DNA of 64,000 nucleotides from Glycine soja (Eukaryota; Streptophyta; Magnoliopsida; Fabales; Fabaceae). Where the stretch lies: assembly GCF_004193775.1 (NCBI RefSeq), contig NC_041005.1:16525865-16589864 (forward strand). Direction: 5' to 3'. Under the pieces are notes generated by a model. It did not search any database. It worked only from the letters and a program-made list of their open reading frames with translations, and was not told where the DNA came from. The position numbers and the translations under genes were made by a program. Each line of letters opens with the position of its first letter. The first letter of the stretch is position 1. This document shows, piece after piece, positions 56,833-64,000 of this stretch.

Positions 56833-59800
56833 CTAATATCGTTTAACTACATCGGAGTTCACGGGCGAGGGAAACTCCTTGCCATCCATGTTGGTGAGTA
56901 TCAGAGCACCCCCAGAAAAAGCTCTTTTCACCACGAAAGGTCCTTCATAATTTGGGGCCCACTTGCCTCGACTATCCTTAACTGCGTGGGACATCTTTTT
57001 CAGCACGAGGTCCCCCTCGTTGAACTTGCACGGACGTACCTTCTTATCGAATGCGTTCTTTACTCTTCGTTGATACAGACGCCCATGGCTCATGGCTGTC
57101 AAACGGCTACCTTCAATGAGGTTGAGTTGGTCGTAGCGTGCTTGAGCCCATTCCGACTCTTCTAGGCCGGATTCTGCTATTATCCTCTGAGAAGGAACTT
57201 CTACCTCAAATGGGAGTACTGCCTCCATCCCATAAACCAAGGAATACGGCGTTGCCCCAGTAGAAGTTCGCACTGAGGTTCTGTATCCGTGCAAGGCAAA
57301 AGGCAACATCTCATGCCAATCTTTGTATGACACTGTCATCTTTTGAACAATCTTCTTAATATTCTTATTCACAGCCTCTACAGCTCCATTCATCTTTGGC
57401 CGATAAGGGGTAGAGTTATGATGCTGGATCTTGAAGTCCTCGCACATCTCCTGCATCATCTTATTGTTCAGATTGGTGCCATTGTCAGTAATGATCTTCC
57501 TGGGGAGTCTGTATCGACAAATCAGCTCCTTCTTTATGAATCTAACTACCACATTCCTTGTGACATTAGTATAAGAAGCTGCTTCGACCCATTTGGTGAA
57601 GTAATCTATCGCCACAAGAATGAAGCGGTGACCATTCGACGCTTTGGGTTCGATAGCCCCAATGACATCTATTCCCCACATGGAAAAAGGCCAAGGGGCG
57701 GACATAACATTCAGAGGATGTGGCGGAACATTGACATTGTCCGCGTATGCCTGACATTTATGGCATTTCCTTACATGAGCGCAGCAATCGCTTTCCATGG
57801 TGAGCCAATAATAACCGGCCCTAAGGATTTTTCTGGCCATAACATGCCCATTGGCATGTGTCCCAAAGGAACCGTCGTTGATCTCCTCAATCATGAAGTT
57901 CGCCTCTTTGGCATCTACGCATCGTAGGAGGGTCATGTCGTGGTTTCGTTTGTACAGGATGGTACCACTTACAAAGAAACCAGTAGCCAATCTTCTCAAC
58001 GTCCTTTTGTCATTGTCAGAAATCCCTGGTGGGTATTCTTTGTTCTCGACATACTGTTTGATGTCGAAATACCACGGTTTCCCATCCCGCTCTTCCTCTA
58101 TTGCATAACAATATGCCGGCCTGCCTTGAGATTTGAATTTGATGTACGGCAGATCCCTGTGTGGGGCAAGTTGAAACATGGATGCCATGGTGGCTAATGC
58201 ATCAACCATTTGATTCTCTTCCCGAGGTATGTGGTGGAAGGAAATGTCGTCAAAGTACTTGGCTAACCTCAAGATGTGAGTTTGATAGGGTATCAACTTT
58301 GGATCCCTAGTTTCCCATTCTCCTTTCAACTGGCGTATCACCAAAGCTGAGTCTCCATACACCTTGAGTAGTTTTACATCAAAATCAATGGCCGCCTGAA
58401 CCCCGAGGGCGCATGCTTCGTACTCGGCCATATTGTTGGTACAATCAAAACCTAGCCTAGCCGTGAAAGGAATACACTGATCATCCGGGGATACAAGGAC
58501 TACCTCTACTCCGTGGCCCAAAGCATTAGATGCCCCATCGAAGCAAACAATCCATTTGTCTATGTCCTCGTGCGTCCGCTTCTCTTCAAACAGGGCCATG
58601 ATATCTTCATCTGGGAACTCGGGGTGCATCGGCCGATAATCCTTGAGGGGTTGCTGGGCCAAATAATCCGCTAAGGCACTTCCCTTTACCGCCTTTTGGG
58701 TGACGTAAATGATATCGAATTCAGATAATAGTACCTGCCACCTAGCGATTCGTCCCGTGAGGGCCGGTTTTTCAAAGATGTATTTCACGGGATGCATTTT
58801 GGAAATAAGCCACGTGGTATGGCTGAGCATGTACTGCCTAAGCCGATGTGATGCCCATACCAGAGCACAACACGTCCTTTCCAGCATTGAGTAATTCATC
58901 TCACATGCGGTAAACTTCTTGCTCAGATAGTAGATGGCTTGCTCCTTTTTCCCAGAATCATCATGCTGATCCAACACGCACCCCATAGACTCGTCCAACA
59001 CAGTCATGTACAGGAAAAGAGGTCTTCCTGTTACAGGTGGCATGAGCATCGGGGGATTTGCGAGACTCTGTTTGATCTTCTCGAAGGCCTCTTGGCAGTC
59101 ACTGTTCCACAGGACTGCCTGGTTCTTACGTAATAGCTTAAAAATGGGCTCACAGGTAGGGGTGAGTTGCGAGATAAATCTCGCGATATAATTCAACCTG
59201 CCCAAAAACCCCCGAACCTGCTTCTCCGTGTGTGGTTCCGGCATTTCAAGGATGGCCTTCACTTTCTCGGGATCTATCTCTATCCCTTTCTGACTTACGA
59301 TAAATCCTAGCAACTTCCCCGACTTCACCCCAAAGGTGCATTTGGTTGGGTTTAGTTTTAATTGGTATCTCCGCAACCTTCCAAACAGCTTACGCAGATT
59401 GACAAGGTGTTCGTTCTCAGTCCGAGACTTAGCAATCATGTCATCTACGTAGACCTCTATTTCCTTATGCATCATGTCATAGAACAACGCCACCATGGCA
59501 CGCTGATAGGTTGCCCCAACATTTTTCAGCCCAAAGGCCATCACTTTATAGCAGAATGTCCCCCATAGGGTGACGAAAGTGGTCTTCTCTACATCTTCGG
59601 GTGCCATCTTTATTTGATTATACCCCGAGAAACCATACATAAATGAGGAAAGGGCGAATTTGGCTGTATTATCTACCAATATGTCAATGTGTGGCAGGGG
59701 AAAATTGTCTTTTGGACTGGCCTGGTTCAAGTCCCGGTAGTCTACACACATTCGAACCTTGCCTTCCTTTCTCGGGACTGGGACAATATTGGCCACCCAT

Positions 59801-62223
59801 TCTGGGTATCGAGCCACAGCTAAAAATCCTGCGTCAAATTGCTTCCTTACTTCTTCTTTAATTTTTAAAGACATCTCGGGTCTCATTCTTCGTAACTTTT
59901 GCTTAACTGGGGAAGACCCAGGATTCAAAGGCAACTTATGCTGCACAATGTCGGAATCCAGACCGGGCATGTCTTGATATGACCACGCGAAGACATCTTG
60001 ATACTCTTCAAGAAGGGTTATCAAGCCTTGGTGGATAGGCGCGGTCATACTGGTTCCTACCTTCACTTCTTTCTTTTCCTCCGTGGTCCCCAATTTTACC
60101 AATTCGGTTTCTTCCTGGTGAGGCTTCATTTCACGTTCTTCCTGAGCGACCAACCTCTCAAACTCTGGTGACAGGACGTCCTCTTCCTCTTCCTCGTTTA
60201 TCGTTTGGCTTATATCTCGATCGAAATCGATTGTCAAACCCTCGTTGTTAGGATCCTCAAAGAATCGACCCTCATATATTGAATCAGCGGCATAGACTTC
60301 TGACTGGCTTATCACGTGCCAGTTCCCCACTTGGGAATCGGGGTGGCATGGTTGCACAAAACTTGGTGGGTCTTGAGGGAACTCCTCTTCTATTGCGGCC
60401 ACCTCCTCCTCGGACACCATTCCAGCGCTGGTGAAACACTGGCTAATACGGTCGGGCCATACCCTATCCGCCCGAAATCTTGACGGCACGTTCCTCCTCC
60501 CCGGCATCCCGGGTTCATACCCTAATCCATACTTGTATGGATTTCCCTTGATATCGACCACGTCGGCATTCCCGAGGCAGTCCTTGCCTAGACCCATTCC
60601 GGGCTCAAATCCGTTCCTGAGCATAACACGCGCCACCATTATGGCCGCGTTGGAGAGAGAAGGTAGCGACGGACTTGGTTCCACAGAGGCGCAGCTCACC
60701 ACCTCAAAGGATTGGAAAGCCGTTTCCAATGATTCTTCCGCCGCTTCTACGTATGGTGCGGAGGAGGGGCAGCTCACTAACATATCCTCTTCACCTGACA
60801 CTATCACTAAAAGTCCACCCACTGTGAACTTCAATTTCTGGTGAAGCGTTGAAGGGACCACTCCCAGGGCATGAATCCAAGGTCTTCCTAAGAGGCAGCT
60901 ATAGGCGGGATTTATATCCATTACTTGAAACACCACATTGCAAGTGTGGGGGCCTACCTGAATGGGAATATCGATTTCCCCCATCACTTCCCGCCGAGTA
61001 CCATCAAAGGCTCGCACCACCATCGAGCTCGGTTTTAAACGTGACGCACTAAAAGGAAGCTTTTCCAAAGTGGTCTTCGGCATTATATTTAAACTCGATC
61101 CATTGTCGATAAGTACCTTTGCGACAACGTGGTCCATACATCTCACCGACACATGTAGAGCTTTGTTGTGTCCTCTCCCCTCAACGGGAATCTCTTCTTC
61201 CGCAAACGCGATATAATTGTTGGTGGTTATATGATTAACGATGCCTTCGAAACCCTCCACTGAGATATCATGTGCTACATGGGCATCGTTAAGGACCTTT
61301 ATCAACAGCGCACGATGAGGCTTGGAGTTTATGAGTAGTTCAAGCAAAGAGATCCTTGCTGGAGTTTTATTTAGTTGTTCGACTACCTTAAACTCGCTTT
61401 GTTGGATGAGGCGGAGGAACTCATGGGCCTCTTCCAAAGTCACTGTTTTTCCTTGAAGACCTTCTTTCTTTTCAGCCCCTCTTACCACTGGAGGATCTAC
61501 TTCTTTCGAGGGGGTGGCTATGTCTGTGGGCTCTTGGACCATGGGCGCTTTCCCTTTGGAGGGAAATTCCGCCGGGTGAGGGGAAGCGAACACCCGACCA
61601 CTACGGGTTACACCACTGAGGCCGGTGATGTTGGTTACCTTAGCTGACAGGGAGTCAACTTCGGTTGCAACTCTTTCGCTGGACGCGGGAGGGGTATACT
61701 TCCACGGAACGGCTTTATTACTTTGATATGCAAATGGCGTTGGCTTGGGCGCCATCCGGGGGTATATGGGTGTGGAGCCGGTCCCTTTCCTAGTAAAACA
61801 TATCACTAGGGCCTTGGGGGTTAGAGGAACCTTCTTTTCTTCCGACTGCATGCAAATTTGTGGTTCTTCCCTCCTTCCTATGGACACTTCAAGCTGCCTG
61901 CAATCCATGAGCCGCTGAAGCAATTCTTCCACCGCGGGACAGGTTTCCATGTCATGCGACTCCCCTAGGTGAAACAAACATTCGTCCCCTTCGCCTCCGC
62001 CACGGGAGACCATGCACGCCACTTGCAGTGATTGATAGATGAAGCGTCTAGAAGTAGCTACCTCTCCTAATCTCTTTGCCCGCGATGGCCCCTCCTCTTC
62101 GATGGCGTTCATGCTAGCCCCTCCATGACTAGCTAGCGGGTTGGTTTTAACATTTGGGCCTTCCTCTTGAAACGATAGCCAACCGGCACTGATTAGGTGT
62201 CGTACCTTATATTTGAACGGGAG
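56833..62223 (-). CDS. Gag-pol polyprotein of Tat element C (N-terminus cut off)
   Basis: About 1796 codons without a stop. Domains, in residues counted from the ATG that the D insertion supplies at 62229: gag tail with CLFHLGESHDMETC (84-97); protease (DNGSS 375-379, LLGRPW 446-451); G-patch (NGFEPGMGLGK, 539-549); RT (790-960, YVDD 927-930); degenerate first RNase H (1070-1195); second RNase H with D1231, E1269, D1293, D1343; integrase HHCC (H1458, H1462, C1489, C1492) and DD35E core (D1521, D1582, E1618); GPF module near 1762. It probably encoded a working enzyme set until D inserted. Gag upstream of 62223 lies beyond the window. Confidence 0.93.
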   Translation of the reverse strand, partial: LPFKYKVRHLISAGWLSFQEEGPNVKTNPLASHGGASMNAIEEEGPSRAKRLGEVATSRRFIYQSLQVACMVSRGGGEGDECLFHLGESHDMETCPAVEELLQRLMDCRQLEVSIGRREEPQICMQSEEKKVPLTPKALVICFTRKGTGSTPIYPRMAPKPTPFAYQSNKAVPWKYTPPASSERVATEVDSLSAKVTNITGLSGVTRSGRVFASPHPAEFPSKGKAPMVQEPTDIATPSKEVDPPVVRGAEKKEGLQGKTVTLEEAHEFLRLIQQSEFKVVEQLNKTPARISLLELLINSKPHRALLIKVLNDAHVAHDISVEGFEGIVNHITTNNYIAFAEEEIPVEGRGHNKALHVSVRCMDHVVAKVLIDNGSSLNIMPKTTLEKLPFSASRLKPSSMVVRAFDGTRREVMGEIDIPIQVGPHTCNVVFQVMDINPAYSCLLGRPWIHALGVVPSTLHQKLKFTVGGLLVIVSGEEDMLVSCPSSAPYVEAAEESLETAFQSFEVVSCASVEPSPSLPSLSNAAIMVARVMLRNGFEPGMGLGKDCLGNADVVDIKGNPYKYGLGYEPGMPGRRNVPSRFRADRVWPDRISQCFTSAGMVSEEEVAAIEEEFPQDPPSFVQPCHPDSQVGNWHVISQSEVYAADSIYEGRFFEDPNNEGLTIDFDRDISQTINEEEEEDVLSPEFERLVAQEEREMKPHQEETELVKLGTTEEKKEVKVGTSMTAPIHQGLITLLEEYQDVFAWSYQDMPGLDSDIVQHKLPLNPGSSPVKQKLRRMRPEMSLKIKEEVRKQFDAGFLAVARYPEWVANIVPVPRKEGKVRMCVDYRDLNQASPKDNFPLPHIDILVDNTAKFALSSFMYGFSGYNQIKMAPEDVEKTTFVTLWGTFCYKVMAFGLKNVGATYQRAMVALFYDMMHKEIEVYVDDMIAKSRTENEHLVNLRKLFGRLRRYQLKLNPTKCTFGVKSGKLLGFIVSQKGIEIDPEKVKAILEMPEPHTEKQVRGFLGRLNYIARFISQLTPTCEPIFKLLRKNQAVLWNSDCQEAFEKIKQSLANPPMLMPPVTGRPLFLYMTVLDESMGCVLDQHDDSGKKEQAIYYLSKKFTACEMNYSMLERTCCALVWASHRLRQYMLSHTTWLISKMHPVKYIFEKPALTGRIARWQVLLSEFDIIYVTQKAVKGSALADYLAQQPLKDYRPMHPEFPDEDIMALFEEKRTHEDIDKWIVCFDGASNALGHGVEVVLVSPDDQCIPFTARLGFDCTNNMAEYEACALGVQAAIDFDVKLLKVYGDSALVIRQLKGEWETRDPKLIPYQTHILRLAKYFDDISFHHIPREENQMVDALATMASMFQLAPHRDLPYIKFKSQGRPAYCYAIEEERDGKPWYFDIKQYVENKEYPPGISDNDKRTLRRLATGFFVSGTILYKRNHDMTLLRCVDAKEANFMIEEINDGSFGTHANGHVMARKILRAGYYWLTMESDCCAHVRKCHKCQAYADNVNVPPHPLNVMSAPWPFSMWGIDVIGAIEPKASNGHRFILVAIDYFTKWVEAASYTNVTRNVVVRFIKKELICRYRLPRKIITDNGTNLNNKMMQEMCEDFKIQHHNSTPYRPKMNGAVEAVNKNIKKIVQKMTVSYKDWHEMLPFALHGYRTSVRTSTGATPYSLVYGMEAVLPFEVEVPSQRIIAESGLEESEWAQARYDQLNLIEGSRLTAMSHGRLYQRRVKNAFDKKVRPCKFNEGDLVLKKMSHAVKDSRGKWAPNYEGPFVVKRAFSGGALILTNMDGKEFPSPVNSDVVKRY

Positions 62224-64000
62224 TGTCATACCCTAATTTCGTCCGGGGACCTTTGCTTGATGACATGCGACCTTTCTTTGGTCCTTGTGAGGTGCTTGGC
62301 ACCCATCATTAGGCAATTTGTGAAATTCCAGGACATGCCGGAAAACCAAAAAATATTGATGCACAATCCGTAAGTTTCCGTGACACACCGGAAATCAAAT
62401 GGAAGCATCATTGCATAATTAAGTGAGATTCCGTAACATTCCGTAAGTCAAAAAGGGGATGATTATGTAATCCGCAAGGTTCCGTAACATTACGGAAAGA
62501 AAACAAGTATCGTTACGAGATTCGTAAGTTTCCGTAACTTTACGAAAAAAGAATCACCAAAAAAGGTAAGGGGGTGAACTTATCAAGATAGGGGTGTAAA
62601 TAGCAATTCAAATCTAGGCCCTTCCAGAACATTTTGGAAGTTGGGTTGCTTAAGGAGGAAGCAACTGGGCGGCAAGCTCCTCCACGTTTTTGAAAAATGG
62701 TTTTCGGGGCTTCCGCGGCTTCCGTAATACTTCCGTAAAATTTCCGAAAACCTTGGATAAGCATATTCCACTTAACATTGGTAAAAGAGAAAAGAAAAAA
62801 GATGAAAATCAAATTCGAAAACAGTTCCGTAAGGCTTCCGTAACTTTTCCGTAAAATACGAAAAGGGGGGTGAACTTAGTAATTCGGGTGCGCTTAGAAA
62901 TCTTCTTCATTAAGTCTTTGGGCGGCAAGCACCTCCTTTTTTTTTCTATAAATAGGGGAGGGGGGAGCTGTTTCAAAATGTTCAAGACCCCTTTGGGTAT
63001 GCATTTCGGCTATTTTGGGCAAAAACACGTTTTCGTGAAAAAAAATCAAGTCGAAGTACTTCCGTAACGCTTTCGTAAGCGATTCTGTGGAAATTCTTCA
63101 TCGTTCTTCGTCGTTCTTCACCGTTCTTCGTTCTTCAACGGGTAAGTTTTCGAATTCGAGACTTTCAATTCATTTCTTGTTTTGTGTACTTTCACTTTAA
63201 TTTCGTTTACTTTCAGTTTTCTTTTCTTCCGTTTTTAACGTGCTTTAACCATTTATTTAAGCCGTTTTCTCGTCTAATAAATGATAAAATGAATTTCAAC
63301 CGATCATTTGTGTTGTAATCTCGTTTAATCACTGTTAAAACGAAATCTAACCGATCGTTCACGCTATAACCTCGGTTAAACCAAAAAAAGTAAAATAATA
63401 ATAAAATAATCAAAATATCTTGAAAAATAATAATAAAATAATCAAAATATCTTTGAATAAAATAATAAAAAAAATCAATCGGACGTTTTTCTTTGGAAGT
63501 TTCCTTGAATGAATTGATTAATAACCAAAGTGAAACTAAGACTAAAATCAACTCACAAATCAAGTTTTTTTTTCCGAAAAACCGTTTTAAGGTCCAACGC
63601 CTTAAATGGTCCTCTTTGCTTTTATCGGTTAACATGGACCGTTCAAAAGAATAAAATCAACATGTGACTTTACCGCTTTTGCAAGAACTACGTAGGTCTG
63701 ATTTTCTCATCCCAATTGAGGAATACGTAGGAGCAAAGGGAAACACCCTTGTCGACCACAAAAAGAGAAAAAATATAAAAAGGGTATAAAGGATATAAGG
63801 ACATAAAAGGGAACGTAAAAATCAAAGTCATGTTTGCACATTCGATTAAAGGCTGTCGTCCCTTGTGACGGACGTGTGGGGTGCTAATACCTTCCCCGCG
63901 CGTAAATACAACTCCCGAACCTTTCACTTAAAAGTTCGTAGATCGCGTCTTTTCCGGTTTTTCCGACGTTTTCCTCAAATAAACGTTGGTGGCGACTCCG
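62224..64000 (+). repeat. LTR of Tat element D, running off the window
   Basis: Starts TGTCATACCCTAATTTCG, inserted in the gag of C after GGGAG. It has a TATA box (62947-62957), a leader with the donor match CAACGG/GTAAGT at 63141/63142, and GTGGCGACTCC at the right edge, which in A and C lies 70-95 bp before the LTR end. Visible length 1777 bp. Numerous TTCCGTAA/TTACGGAA words (62360-62860) are spread through its first third. Whether it is a solo LTR or begins a full element cannot be seen. Confidence 0.88.
62947..62957 (+). promoter_or_regulatory. TATA box of the element D LTR
   Basis: TATAAATAGGG in CTATAAATAGGGGAGGGGGG, equivalent to the TATA box of element C. No CTCGCC palindrome precedes it. 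Confidence 0.7.

Larger units (their letters stand above)
47732..62223 (-). mobile_element. Tat-lineage gypsy element C
   Basis: Minus-strand element inserted in the 3' LTR of B. Reading right to left: gag end to integrase in one frame (62223-56833), an extra transcription unit (about 56134-53633), a 123-bp tandem array (51755-49584), a polypurine tract (49350-49336) and the 3' LTR (49335-47732). Gag N-terminus and 5' LTR are not in the window because element D is inserted at 62223. Two RNase H domains in the polyprotein are the hallmark of the Tat lineage. Confidence 0.9.

Noticed and set aside
57343..62000. Plus-strand frames opposite the C polyprotein
   Set aside because: Shadows of a strongly coding minus strand.

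Overview
The window is eukaryotic, from a plant, most likely soybean or a close Glycine relative. The evidence is intron-bearing gene fragments, plant-type Ty3/gypsy and Ty1/copia retrotransposons, a CACTA element whose right terminus reads CACTATTAGAAAATATG (the soybean Tgm-type terminus), and SIRE-like copia LTRs. There is almost no ordinary genic DNA. It is a stack of transposable elements inserted into each other, with four decayed host gene fragments: ankyrin-repeat, WAT1-like transporter, filament-like plant protein, and a Ulp1-like protease domain that probably belongs to the CACTA element.

Layout. 1-4806 (-): Athila-like gypsy element X with pol remnants, primer site and 5' LTR. 5191-about 7400 (-): 3' LTR and 3' internal end of a related element Y. 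7566-7965: ankyrin-repeat gene fragment. 9092-about 18626: end of another gypsy polyprotein and its LTR. That LTR is split by a SIRE-like copia element (9767-14270, target duplication ATTTG) and by a hAT transposon (14671-18618, target duplication TGCACAGA). 19614-20749: truncated WAT1-related (EamA/MtN21) gene with promoter and splice sites. 23165-24734: solo SIRE-like LTR (target duplication AAAAG). 26104-30057: Tgm-like CACTA element (target duplication TGA) carrying gene fragments.

31414-64000 is a four-level nest. Tat-lineage element A (+) starts at 31414, and its 3' LTR is cut at 38634 by Athila-like element B (+). The 3' LTR of B is cut at 47731 by Tat element C (-). The gag of C is cut at 62223 by the LTR of another Tat element, D (+), which runs off the window. 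C is the youngest-looking large element. It has an uninterrupted polyprotein of about 1796 codons with protease, G-patch, reverse transcriptase, two RNase H domains and a DD35E integrase. Downstream it carries an extra ORF, then a 123-bp tandem array, then the 3' LTR.

Points most worth following. (1) The extra ORF of C appears to have its own promoter, untranslated exon and intron, built like the promoter of the element's own LTR, including the same palindrome just upstream of the TATA box. (2) Each LTR family carries its own short palindrome. In the Athila-like family this is a perfect 12-bp stem whose loop varies among copies. (3) In all three elements with both LTRs visible, only the 5' LTR has lost the segment containing the TATA box. 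(4) Two Tat elements carry unrelated tandem arrays at the same 3' position. All functional statements come from reading motifs; no database search was run.
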